The notes beneath the pieces are model-generated. The model was not told the origin of the DNA. It made no database searches and saw nothing but the letters and a program-made list of their open reading frames with translations. A stretch of DNA of 64,000 nt from Neoroseomonas alkaliterrae (GTDB lineage Bacteria > Pseudomonadota > Alphaproteobacteria > Acetobacterales > Acetobacteraceae). The stretch lies in the NCBI RefSeq assembly GCF_014199195.1, contig NZ_JACIJE010000001.1:620001-684000 (forward strand), read 5' to 3'. Positions within the stretch are counted from its first letter, which is position 1. Each line of letters starts with the position of its first letter. Position numbers and translations under genes: made by a program. Of this stretch, positions 43,696-51,788 are shown one piece after another.

Positions 43696-44499
43696 TCAGG
43701 CGGCGGCCGCGGACGGGCTGCCGATCATGCGGGAGATGCGTGCCGCGGCGGATTTCACGCGCGGCAGGAGTGCCTCGGCATGCGCGGCGTCGAGTCGCGC
43801 GGCGGGCGCGGAGATGGCCAGCGCCGCCGTCGGGCGGCCGGTGCTGTCGGTGATCGGCGCGGCGAGGCAGCGCAGGCCGATCTCGATCTCCTCCTCGTCA
43901 CGCGCGAAGCCGTCCAGGCGGACGCGGTGCAGCGCCTCCCGCAGGGCGCGCGCATCGGTGATGGTGTTGGCGGTGTAGCGGGCGAGGCCTCGCTCGCGCA
44001 CGATGGCGTCCACCTCCGCATCCGGGAGGTAGGCGAGCAGCACCTTGCCGAGCGCGCTGGCATGGGCCGGGCTGCGCTTGCCCACCGCCGAATGCATCCG
44101 CACGGCGTGCGTGCCCTCGACGATCTGCACGGTGACGACCACGCCGTCGTGCAGGATGCCGACATGCACCGTCTCCCCGGTGCTGTGCGCGAGATCCTGC
44201 AGCGGCGGCAGCGCCTGCCAGCGGAGCTGCTCGTGGCGCATGGCCGAGGAGCCGAGCGCGTGCAGCCGCAGCCCGAGCGCGTAGCGCCCCGTCGCCGGAT
44301 CCTTCGCGAGGTAGCCGAACTGCTCGAGCGTGTGCAGCACGCGGAACACGGTCGCCTTGCTCTGGCCGAGATGCGCGGCGAGGTCCGACAGCGACCACGC
44401 CTCGCGCTCGGCGAAGCAGTCCAGGACCTCGAGGCCGCGATGCAGGGAGGCGAGCAGATAGGGGTCCCTGCCCCCGCGCGGCGCCGAATCCTCCTCCAT
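43696..44499 (-). CDS. IclR family transcriptional regulator
   Basis: A 267-residue regulator: winged HTH WSLSDLAAHLGQSKATVFRVLHTLEQFGYL (~res 36-66) and IclR effector domain with GKVLLAYLPDAEVD, LALHRVRLDGFARDEEEIEIGLRCLAAPITDSTG. The GGAAGGG Shine-Dalgarno precedes ATG 44499. It is followed by the ThDP enzyme gene and is divergent from a Bug receptor gene, with repeats between them; it probably controls both in response to a small acid. Confidence 0.92.
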   Translation of the reverse strand: MEEDSAPRGGRDPYLLASLHRGLEVLDCFAEREAWSLSDLAAHLGQSKATVFRVLHTLEQFGYLAKDPATGRYALGLRLHALGSSAMRHEQLRWQALPPLQDLAHSTGETVHVGILHDGVVVTVQIVEGTHAVRMHSAVGKRSPAHASALGKVLLAYLPDAEVDAIVRERGLARYTANTITDARALREALHRVRLDGFARDEEEIEIGLRCLAAPITDSTGRPTAALAISAPAARLDAAHAEALLPRVKSAAARISRMIGSPSAAAA

Positions 44500-44530
44500 G
44501 CCCTTCCCTTCCTTCGCCCCGGCGATCCGT

Positions 44531-44589
44531 CATGCGAAACTTGGTGCCTCATCTATACGCTTGACGTCGCCATGCGAAAAGGGTTTCGC
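44531..44589. promoter_or_regulatory. repeats in the iclR/Bug divergent region, candidate IclR operator
   Basis: The 9-base direct repeat CATGCGAAA occurs at 44531-44539 and 44571-44579, 40 bases apart (about four helical turns). The second copy is also part of an inverted repeat GCGAAA-AGGG-TTTCGC (44574-44589). A TTGACG (-35-like, plus strand, 44561) and TATAGA (-10-like, minus strand, near 44553-44558) lie between. Confidence 0.45.
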
Positions 44590-44639
44590 TGCACGCAACG
44601 CAGAAGGGCCACGAGGCCCGATCCTGGGAGGAAGCGAAG

Positions 44640-45611
44640 GTGAAACGGATTCTCGCCGCCGCGGCGGCGTTGCTGCTGGCCTGCGGCCTGCCCGCCCGCG
44701 CGCAGGACTTCCCCAGCCGCAGCGTCACCATGATCGTGGTCTTCGCGCCGGGCGGCGCGACCGACGTGCTCGCGCGCATCGTCGCCGAGCACATGACGCG
44801 CACCCTCGGGCGCTCGGTGCTGGTCGAGAACGTCTCCGGCGCGGGCGGAACCATCGGCGGGGCGCGCGGCGCGCAGGCCGCGCCGGACGGCCACACGCTG
44901 ACCGTCGGCAGCCTCGGCAGCCATTCCGCCGCGCCCTCGATCTACCGCAACATCGCCTACGACCCGCGCGAACTGCAGCCGATCGGGCTGATCGCCGGCA
45001 CGCCGCTCTTCTTCGTGGTGCGGCGCGACCATCCGGCGCAGACCATGCAGGAATTCCTCGCCATGGCGCGCGCCAATCCGGGGCGGATCACCAACGGCCA
45101 TGCCGGCATCGGCTCGACCAACCACCTCGCCTGCGCGCTGTTCCAGCACCTGACGGGCGTGCAGTTCAACAACATCCCCTATCGCGGCGAGGGGCCGGCG
45201 GTGAACGACGTGGTGGCGCAGCAGGTGGACAGCGCCTGCGTGCTCGCGCCCGCCGCCGTGCCGCAGGTCACCGCGGGCACCATGCGCGGGCTGCTGACCG
45301 CCGCTGCGGCCCGCAACCCGAATGCGCCCGGCGTGCCTTCGGCCGTCGAGGCCGGGGTGCCCGACTACATCTTCCAGGGCTGGAACGCGGTCTTCGCGCC
45401 GCGCGGGACGCCGGCGCCGGTGGTCGCGCGGCTCGACCAGGCGCTGCGCGCCGCGATCAACGACCCCGCCATCCGCCAGCGCATCGAGGGTCTCGGCTCC
45501 ATCCCCGCCGCGCCCGAGGCGCAGGGGCCCGAGGCGCTGGCCCGCCTCGTGCGCAGCGAGGTGGACCGCTGGGCGACCGTCATCCGCGCCGCGGGCATCG
45601 AGCCGCAGTAG
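44640..45611 (+). CDS. Bug/TctC family tripartite tricarboxylate-type solute receptor
   Basis: A 323-residue periplasmic receptor with signal peptide (AAAAALLLACGLPARAQD). Bug family features: VTMIVVFAPGGATDVLARIVAEHM, VLVENVSGAGGTIGGARG, YDPRELQPIGLI, HAGIGSTNHLACALF, VQFNNIPYRGEGPAVND and GVPDYIFQGWNAVFAPRGTP. It starts with a GTG behind GGAGGAAG. These receptors bind carboxylated compounds; no TctA/TctB membrane genes are adjacent, as is common for Bug proteins. Likely controlled by the divergent IclR protein. Confidence 0.92.
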   Translation: MKRILAAAAALLLACGLPARAQDFPSRSVTMIVVFAPGGATDVLARIVAEHMTRTLGRSVLVENVSGAGGTIGGARGAQAAPDGHTLTVGSLGSHSAAPSIYRNIAYDPRELQPIGLIAGTPLFFVVRRDHPAQTMQEFLAMARANPGRITNGHAGIGSTNHLACALFQHLTGVQFNNIPYRGEGPAVNDVVAQQVDSACVLAPAAVPQVTAGTMRGLLTAAAARNPNAPGVPSAVEAGVPDYIFQGWNAVFAPRGTPAPVVARLDQALRAAINDPAIRQRIEGLGSIPAAPEAQGPEALARLVRSEVDRWATVIRAAGIEPQ

Positions 45612-45679
45612 CGCGCCGCCTTGCCGCCCCCGGCGCGCGCCGGCATCCTCGCCGGCCATCGCACGGGGGCGGGCCTTCC

Positions 45680-46405
45680 ATGACCAGCGACATCATCGCC
45701 GAGATCGCGCCGCACGGCGTGCTGCGCGCCGGCATCAACCTGTCGAACTTCCTGCTCGTCACCGGGCGCGACGAGCATGGCAGCCCCGTGGGCGTGGCGC
45801 CCGACATGGCGCGTGCGGTGGCCGAAAGGCTCGGCGTGCCGCTGCGCCTCGTGCCCTATGCGCGGCCGGGCATCCTGGCCGATGCCTGCGGCACGGATGC
45901 CTGGGACATCGGGCTGATCGGCGCCGAGCCGCAGCGAGCCGAGACCATCGCCTTCACCGCCGCCTATGCGGAGATCGAGGCCACCTTCCTGGTGCCCGCG
46001 GGCTCGCCCATCACCGCGCTCGATCAGGTGGACCGGCCGGGCGTGCGGATCGCGAGCACCGCGCGCGCGGCCTATGACCTTTGGCTCGAACGCAACATCC
46101 GCCACGCGGCGCTGGTGCACGCGCAAAGCATAGACGGCGCCTTCGCGCTGTTCCGCGAGCAGGGGCTCGAGGCGCTGGCGGGGCTGCGGCCGCGGCTGAT
46201 CGCCGACCACGCGGCGCTGCCGGGCTCGCGCATCCTGGAGGGGTCCTTCATGACCGTGCAGCAGGCGATCGGGACGGCGAAGCGCAACACCCGCGCGGCG
46301 GCCTTCCTGCGCGACTTCGTGGAGGAGGCCAAGCGCACGGGGCTCGTCGCGCGGCTGATCGGGAAGCACGGCGTGAAGGGGCTTTCGGTCGCGCCGGCGG
46401 CATGA
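45680..46405 (+). CDS. family 3 solute-binding-type protein without signal peptide
   Basis: A 241-residue protein of the amino-acid solute-binding family (PF00497-like): GVLRAGINLSNFLLV, GVAPDMARAVAERLGVPLRLVPYARPG, WDIGLIGAEPQRAETIAFTAAYAEIEATFLVPAG, LDQVDRPGVRIAST. The N-terminus MTSDIIAEIAPHGVL is directly the start of the domain and lacks any hydrophobic signal. So it may be cytosolic, be wrongly started, or belong to a moonlighting group. Follows the Bug gene by 68 bases in the same direction; no permease is nearby. Confidence 0.78.
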   Translation: MTSDIIAEIAPHGVLRAGINLSNFLLVTGRDEHGSPVGVAPDMARAVAERLGVPLRLVPYARPGILADACGTDAWDIGLIGAEPQRAETIAFTAAYAEIEATFLVPAGSPITALDQVDRPGVRIASTARAAYDLWLERNIRHAALVHAQSIDGAFALFREQGLEALAGLRPRLIADHAALPGSRILEGSFMTVQQAIGTAKRNTRAAAFLRDFVEEAKRTGLVARLIGKHGVKGLSVAPAA

Positions 46406-46430
46406 GGCCGGCGCGGCCGCGCCCGCCGGC

Positions 46431-47030
46431 TCAGGGGCCGGGCGGGACGGTGCGCGACATGGGCGGCAGTTGCGCGACGCGCGCGTACCACGCCTCGAGC
46501 TTCGGATGGCCGGGGCGCCAGGGCTCGTGCGGATAGCGGAAGTCGAGATAGCCGAGCGCGCAGGCAATCGCGATCTCGCCGATCGTGCCGAGATCCCCGA
46601 GGCTGTCGGCATCGGCCTCCAGCGCGTCGAGCGCGCGCGCCACCTTGCCCTGCTGGAGCTTGATGTAGGTGATGCGCCCCTCGTCCTGCGGCAGCGCGAC
46701 CTCGCGCCGCCGCGGCTGGGTGGCGTCGAGGATGCCGTCGGCCAGCGCGGCCTGGGTCAGCGCCTTCCAGCGCGCCGGGCCGCTCTCGGGGAACAGGCGC
46801 GGGCCGGAGCCGATGCTGTCGAGGTATTCGCAGATCACCGGGCTGTCGTAGATGGCCTGGCCCTCGTCGGTGATCAGCGTCGGCACCTTGGAAAGCGGGT
46901 TCACCGCGGCGAGCGCCGGGTCCGTCGTCGGCACCGTCCACAGCTCGATGCGGTCCTCGATGCCGCGCTGGATGGCGAGCGCCCAGCACTTCCGCACATA
47001 CGGGCTGTTGGGCGAATAGGCGAGCTTCAT
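46431..47030 (-). CDS. glutathione S-transferase family protein
   Basis: A 199-residue GST: thioredoxin-like N-domain MKLAYSPNSPYVRKCWALAIQRG, cis-Pro NPLSKVPTLI, DSPVICEYLDSIG, then the helical C-domain (DLGTIGEIAIACALGYLDFRYP). SPNSP places a Ser in the catalytic position of the Ser/beta-type group. ATG 47030 behind GGAGGGAA. Divergent from the dienelactone hydrolase gene. Confidence 0.92.
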   Translation of the reverse strand: MKLAYSPNSPYVRKCWALAIQRGIEDRIELWTVPTTDPALAAVNPLSKVPTLITDEGQAIYDSPVICEYLDSIGSGPRLFPESGPARWKALTQAALADGILDATQPRRREVALPQDEGRITYIKLQQGKVARALDALEADADSLGDLGTIGEIAIACALGYLDFRYPHEPWRPGHPKLEAWYARVAQLPPMSRTVPPGP

Positions 47031-47124
47031 GCCGCGTTCCCTCCGGGTCTGCTGCGCGCAGTCTCCACCGCCCATCGTCATCCGTCCATCCGGCGTCTAG
47101 CCTGGGCGGCGGAGGACGCGCCGC

Positions 47125-47871
47125 ATGATCGAGACCACCGAGGACATCCCCACCCGCGCCGGCGCGATGGAGACCTTCATCGTCCGGCCCGAGCGCGGCG
47201 CGCCCGCGCCCGCCGTGCTGATGCTGATGGACGCGCCCGGCATCCGCGAGGAGCTGCGCAACATGGCGCGCCGCCTCGCCGCCACGGGCTACTGCGTGCT
47301 GCTGCCGAACCTCTACTATCGCGCCGGGCGCGACACGCTGTTCGGCCCCGGCGTGATGATCGAGGGCGACCCCGAACGCGCCCGCATGCGCGCCATCCGC
47401 ACGAAGATGACCATCCCGCCGGTGATGGAGGATGTCGCGGACATGATCGGCTTCCTCGACCGCGCGGGCATCGCGGCGCAGGGGCCGATCGGCGTGCATG
47501 GCTACTGCATGTCGGGGCCCTATGCGCTTGCGGCGGCGGCACGGTATCCGGGCCGCATCGCGGCGGCGGCGTCCTTCTACGGCACCTGGCTGGTCTCCGA
47601 TGCGGAGGAGAGCCCGCACCTCACCTTCGCCCGCGGCCGCGCCGAACTCTACATCGCCTGCGCCGAGCACGACGACCTCGCGCCGCTGCCGATGGTCGAG
47701 GAGCTGCGCCGGCATTTCGAGGCCGCGGGCGCGCCGGGGGAGATCGAGATCCATGCGGGCGTGCATCACGGCTTCGCCTTCCCCTCGCGCTGGTGCTACG
47801 ACCGCGATGCGGCGGAGCGGCATTGGGAGAGGCTGATCGCGCTCTACCGCCGCAGGCTCTCCGCCGCGTGA
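47125..47871 (+). CDS. dienelactone hydrolase family protein
   Basis: A 248-residue alpha/beta hydrolase. The nucleophile motif is GYCMSGP (Cys, as in true dienelactone hydrolases), the acid is in CAEHDDLAPL and the His in VHHGFAFPSRWCYD. It hydrolyses lactones or short esters in the cytosol. Overlaps by four bases (GTGA) an MFS transporter, so substrate uptake and ring opening may be linked. Confidence 0.9.
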   Translation: MIETTEDIPTRAGAMETFIVRPERGAPAPAVLMLMDAPGIREELRNMARRLAATGYCVLLPNLYYRAGRDTLFGPGVMIEGDPERARMRAIRTKMTIPPVMEDVADMIGFLDRAGIAAQGPIGVHGYCMSGPYALAAAARYPGRIAAAASFYGTWLVSDAEESPHLTFARGRAELYIACAEHDDLAPLPMVEELRRHFEAAGAPGEIEIHAGVHHGFAFPSRWCYDRDAAERHWERLIALYRRRLSAA

Positions 47872-49028
47872 CGCCGCGCCTGCCGCCCATGCCCTGGGCG
47901 ATGCTGGCGGCAGGCTGCCTCGCGATGTTCGCGGCCTCCTCCTCCGGCACGACGCGCGCGCCCTTCCTGCTCGACATGGCGCGCGACCTCTCGGTCAGCC
48001 TGCCGCTGGTGGCGAACCTGATGGCCGCGACCTCGATCGCCTGGGGCGTGTCCTCGCTCGCGGCCGGTGCGGGCTCGGACCGCTTCGGGCGCAGGCCCTT
48101 CCTGGTCGGGGCGCCGCTCGGGCTCGCCGCCTGCCTGGTGCTGCTCTCGCTGGCGGGCAGCTATCCCGGCGCGGCGCTCTGGGCGACCGCGGCGGGCGCC
48201 TGCGCGGGCGCCTTCACAGGCGTGATCATGGCCGAGGCCTCGGCGCGCACGGTCAACCAGCAGCGCGGGCGCGCCCTGGGCTGGATCATGGCGGGGCAGT
48301 CGCTCGCGCTGCTCGTCGGCGTGCCGCTGGCGGCCTGGATGGGCACCTGGCTGTCCTGGCGCGGCGTGCACCAGGTGGTGGCCGGCGTCGCCGTGCTGGC
48401 GGCGCTCGGGCTGTTCGCCACCACGCTGAGGCCGGCGCCCGATGCCGGCGGCGGCGGTCCGCGCGCCAGCCTGCGCGGCGCCATGACGCCGCCGGTGCTG
48501 CGCCTGCTCGCGATGGGTGTGGCCGAGCGCATCTGCTACGGGCTGACGGTCGTGTATTTCGCGACCTTCCTGCAGGTGACCTACGGGCTGAGCCCGGCTG
48601 GCGTGGCATTGCCGCTCGCGGTCTTCGCCATCGGCAACATCCTCGGCACCGTGCTCGGCGGCCAGGTGGCGGACCGGCTGCCCGACCGCTCGCGCAGCTT
48701 CGCCTGGGCGATGCTGGCGGCAGGCGCGGCGGCGATCCTGCTGTTCGGCTGGACGCCGGGGCTCCTCGGGACGGTGGCCTTCGGCTTCCTCTACGCGCTG
48801 GTGAGCGCGGTGGCGCGGCCGCCGCTGATGGCGGCGCTCGCCAATGTGCCGGACCATGTGCGGGGAACCGTGCTGGGGCTGAACGTGACCTCGGCGAGCA
48901 TCGGCTGGCTCGGCGCGGCATCGCTCGGCGGCTGGATCATGGCGGGCGTCGGGTTCTGGGGCTTCGGCCCCTTCGCGGCGGCGATGGCGTTGATGGGCGC
49001 GGTGCTGGCGCTCACCGGGCGCCGGTAG
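47868..49028 (+). CDS. MFS transporter
   Basis: A 386-residue, 12-segment MFS protein: SLAAGAGSDRFGRRPFLVG is motif A, and GNILGTVLGGQVADRLPDRSRSFAWA is its second-half copy. The GTG start overlaps the dienelactone hydrolase stop. Probably imports or exports the substrate of that enzyme; specificity cannot be read. Confidence 0.88.
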   Translation: MTPRLPPMPWAMLAAGCLAMFAASSSGTTRAPFLLDMARDLSVSLPLVANLMAATSIAWGVSSLAAGAGSDRFGRRPFLVGAPLGLAACLVLLSLAGSYPGAALWATAAGACAGAFTGVIMAEASARTVNQQRGRALGWIMAGQSLALLVGVPLAAWMGTWLSWRGVHQVVAGVAVLAALGLFATTLRPAPDAGGGGPRASLRGAMTPPVLRLLAMGVAERICYGLTVVYFATFLQVTYGLSPAGVALPLAVFAIGNILGTVLGGQVADRLPDRSRSFAWAMLAAGAAAILLFGWTPGLLGTVAFGFLYALVSAVARPPLMAALANVPDHVRGTVLGLNVTSASIGWLGAASLGGWIMAGVGFWGFGPFAAAMALMGAVLALTGRR

Positions 49029-49062
49029 CGGCGCCGCTTCGGCCATGCGCGTCGGCGCCGCC

Positions 49063-49488
49063 TCATTCCTCTTCCGGCCGGCTCGCGCGCAGGCGCTTGG
49101 TGGCGCCGCGGCGGGTCTTGGACTCCAGGCGGCGCTTCCGCGAACCCGCCGTCGGTGTCGTCGCCTTGCGCGGCGGCGGCGGCGGCGCGGCGGCCTCGCG
49201 GATCAGCGCCAGCAGGCGTTCGAGCGCGTCCTCGCGGTTGCGCTCGCGCGTGCGGTGGCGCTGGGCGGTGATGACCAGCACCCCGTCCTTCGTCATGCGC
49301 CGCCCGGCGAGCGCGGCCAGCCGCGCCTTCACCGCATCGGGCAGGCGGGGCGAGGCTATGGCGGCGAAGCGCAGCTGCACCGCGGTCTCGAGCTTGTTGA
49401 CGTTCTGCCCGCCGGGGCCGGAGGCGCGGAGGAAATCCTCCGTGATCTCGGACTCGTCGAGCAGGATGCGGGGCGTGACGCGGATCAT
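49063..49488 (-). CDS. arfB: alternative ribosome-rescue factor ArfB (peptidyl-tRNA hydrolase)
   Basis: A 141-residue class I release-factor-like protein. The GGQ hydrolysis motif is ASGPGGQNVNKLETAVQLRF (~res 24-43) and the basic C-terminal tail KSRKRRLESKTRRGATKR-type sequence enters the empty mRNA channel of stalled ribosomes. ATG 49488 or GTG 49497; no good Shine-Dalgarno. Stands alone. Confidence 0.9.
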   Translation of the reverse strand: MIRVTPRILLDESEITEDFLRASGPGGQNVNKLETAVQLRFAAIASPRLPDAVKARLAALAGRRMTKDGVLVITAQRHRTRERNREDALERLLALIREAAAPPPPPRKATTPTAGSRKRRLESKTRRGATKRLRASRPEEE

Positions 49489-49634
49489 CGCGCGCACCGG
49501 CCGCGTGCGAGGCGCCTGCGGAGGATGGTCTGCGCGAAGGGCATGGCCGCACCATCATGGCGCGGGGCGGCCCCGGCTTGCCAGCCTCCCGCCCCGGCCT
49601 AGGATGCGCGGGAAGCCGAGTTTCGAGGAAACGG

Positions 49635-50186
49635 ATGGATCCCAACGCGATCGACAAGGCGCCGGACGCGGCCGCCGACTGGCCAGACCAGATCTACGAC
49701 CTGCTGAAGAAGCATGAGATCCGCCAGGTGGCGCTGGTGCCCGATGCGGGCCATTCCCGCCTGATCCGCCGCTGCCTCGCGGACAACGCGATCGCGGTGA
49801 CCACGCTGACCACCGAGGAGGAGGGCCTCGCGCTGCTGCAGGGCGCCTGGCTGGGCGGACAGAAGGGCGTGCTGCTGATGCAGTCCTCGGGCGTGGGCAA
49901 TTGCATCAACATGCTCTCGCTCTCGCACATCCATCGCTGCCCGATGCCGATGCTGGTGACGATGCGCGGCGATTTCGGGGAGTTCAACCCGGCCCAGGTG
50001 CCGATGGGCGAGGCGACGCAGGCGGTGCTGGAGGCGATGGGCACCATCGTGCGCCGCGCCGACCGCCCCGAGGACATCGCACCCACCGTGGATGCGACGA
50101 TCCGCATGGCCTTCAACACCTTCCGCCCGACCGCGACGCTGATCGGCCAGCGCGTGATCGGGGCGAAGACCTTCGGCAAGGACTGA
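49635..50186 (+). CDS. ThDP-dependent decarboxylase, alpha subunit (sulfopyruvate/phosphonopyruvate decarboxylase-like)
   Basis: A 183-residue PYR-domain subunit: ALVPDAGHSRLIRRCL, TTEEEGLALLQGAWLGGQKGVLLMQSSGVGNCINMLSLSHIHRCPMPMLVTMRGDF. The catalytic Glu is in TTEEEG. This split arrangement is known for ComD/ComE sulfopyruvate decarboxylase and Ppd-type enzymes. ATG 49635 behind GAGGAAACGG. The PP-domain subunit follows after four bases. Confidence 0.88.
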   Translation: MDPNAIDKAPDAAADWPDQIYDLLKKHEIRQVALVPDAGHSRLIRRCLADNAIAVTTLTTEEEGLALLQGAWLGGQKGVLLMQSSGVGNCINMLSLSHIHRCPMPMLVTMRGDFGEFNPAQVPMGEATQAVLEAMGTIVRRADRPEDIAPTVDATIRMAFNTFRPTATLIGQRVIGAKTFGKD

Positions 50187-50190
50187 GACG

Positions 50191-50793
50191 ATGCTCGCGG
50201 AATCCGGAAAGCTCGACCGTCGCGAGCTGACGCGCGCCCTGCTCGAGGACCGCGGCGAGATGGCGGTGATCGCGGGCCTCGGCGCGCCGGCCTGGGACAT
50301 CACCGCCGTCGGCGACCACCCGCTCAACCTGCCGCTGTGGGGCGGCATGGGGGCGGCGGCGATGATCGGCCTCGGCCTCGCGCTCGCGCAGCCCGCGCGC
50401 AAGGTGCTCGTCATCACCGGCGACGGGGAGATGCTGATGGGCCTCGGCGCGCTCGCGACCATCGCGGTGAAGAAGCCGCGCAACCTCTCGATCGTGGTGC
50501 AGGACAACGAGCATTACGGCGAGACCGGCATGCAGGAGACCGCCACGAAATACGGCGTGGACCTGGTGGCGATGGCGCGGGGCGCGGGCTTCCCGCACAC
50601 CATGCTGGTGACGAAGCCCGAGGAGGTGCCGGCGCTCAAGGCGGCGATCCATGCCGGCAACGGCCCGTTCTTCGCGGTGGCGAAGATCGACGCCGCCAGC
50701 AAGAAGCTGGTGCTGCCGCCGCGCGACGGCTCGATCATCCAGAACCGCATGCGGGAAGCCATCCTCGGCCCCGCGGCGCACCACCAGCTCTGA
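50191..50793 (+). CDS. ThDP-dependent decarboxylase, beta subunit (sulfopyruvate/phosphonopyruvate decarboxylase-like)
   Basis: A 200-residue PP-domain subunit with the ThDP/Mg motif GDGEMLMGLGALATIAVKKP...VVQDNEHYGETGMQ. Together with the alpha subunit it would form a two-chain 2-oxo-acid decarboxylase. The next genes are a hydroxyacid dehydrogenase and an MmgE/PrpD protein, so the set may turn a 2-hydroxy acid into an aldehyde. The substrate is not known. Confidence 0.88.
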   Translation: MLAESGKLDRRELTRALLEDRGEMAVIAGLGAPAWDITAVGDHPLNLPLWGGMGAAAMIGLGLALAQPARKVLVITGDGEMLMGLGALATIAVKKPRNLSIVVQDNEHYGETGMQETATKYGVDLVAMARGAGFPHTMLVTKPEEVPALKAAIHAGNGPFFAVAKIDAASKKLVLPPRDGSIIQNRMREAILGPAAHHQL

Positions 50794-50803
50794 GGGGCGC
50801 GCC

Positions 50804-51778
50804 ATGCCGCATGTCGTCTGCCTCCGCCCGCTGCACCCGGACGCCATGGCGCGGCTGCGCGCCGAGCCGGGCTACACCATCACCATGCTCGATCCCGTCA
50901 CGCCGGAGACGCTGGCCGAGCCGATGAAGACCGCGGATGCCATCATCGTCCGCGCCACGCGCATCGACCGCGACTTCCTCGCCAGGGCGCCGCGGCTGTC
51001 CATCTGCTGCCGCCATGGTGTGGGCTACGACGCGGTGGACGTGGAGGCGCTGACCGAGCGCGGCATCCCGCTGACCGTGACGCCGGACGCCAATGCCGTC
51101 TCGGTCGCCGAGCACGCGCTGATGCTGATGCTGACGACGGCGCGGCGCACGCTGGACTACGACCGCAACACCAAGGCGCTCGACTGGGGGCCGAAGCCGT
51201 CCTTGAAGACCTTCGACCTCGCGGGCCAGACCGTGCTGGTGGTGGGATTCGGGCGGATCGGCGGGCGGGTGGCGCGGCTCTGCGCGGCCTTCGGCATGGA
51301 CGTGCTGGTGCACGATCCCTACATCCCGCAGAACACCATCAAGGGCGCGGGATTCAAGCCGGTGAAGGTGCTGCACGAGGGCCTGGCGCAGGCCGACATC
51401 GTGACCACGCATTGCCCCTCCAACCCCGAGACGCGGGGCATGGTCAACGCCGCCTTCTTCGCCGCCATGAAGCCCGGCGCGGCGTTCATCAACACCGCGC
51501 GCGGCACGCTGGTGGACGAGGCGGCGCTGACCAATGCGCTGAAGACCGGACATCTGGGCGCGGCGGGCCTCGACGTGTTCCAGGAGGAGCCGGTCACGAC
51601 GAGGCTGCCCTTCCTCGACTTCCCCAATGTCGTCGTCTCGCCCCATTCGGCGGCCGCGACCGAGCAATCCACACGCCGCATGGGCCTGTCCTGCGCCGAG
51701 AGCATCTTCGCCCATTTCAGGGGCCAGCTCGATCCCGACGTCGTCATCAACAAGGAGGTGCTCCGCGGCAACGCGTGA
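50804..51778 (+). CDS. D-isomer specific 2-hydroxyacid dehydrogenase
   Basis: A 324-residue NAD(P)-dependent dehydrogenase: VVGFGRIGGRVARLC (Rossmann), Arg in NTARGTLVD, Glu in DVFQEEPV, His in SPHSAAAT, the full catalytic triad of the D-2-hydroxyacid dehydrogenase family. GAGGGG precedes the ATG. Third gene in the operon with the split decarboxylase; probably supplies or removes its 2-oxo acid. Confidence 0.92.
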   Translation: MPHVVCLRPLHPDAMARLRAEPGYTITMLDPVTPETLAEPMKTADAIIVRATRIDRDFLARAPRLSICCRHGVGYDAVDVEALTERGIPLTVTPDANAVSVAEHALMLMLTTARRTLDYDRNTKALDWGPKPSLKTFDLAGQTVLVVGFGRIGGRVARLCAAFGMDVLVHDPYIPQNTIKGAGFKPVKVLHEGLAQADIVTTHCPSNPETRGMVNAAFFAAMKPGAAFINTARGTLVDEAALTNALKTGHLGAAGLDVFQEEPVTTRLPFLDFPNVVVSPHSAAATEQSTRRMGLSCAESIFAHFRGQLDPDVVINKEVLRGNA

Positions 51779-51788
51779 GCAGCACGCC

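Noticed and set aside
49635-50793. Functional tie between the phosphonopyruvate-decarboxylase-like subunits and the phosphonate transporter at 6.5-11 kb.
   Set aside because: They are ~39 kb apart, no phosphonate-making gene (ppm) is present, and the decarboxylase operon carries genes of a different type.
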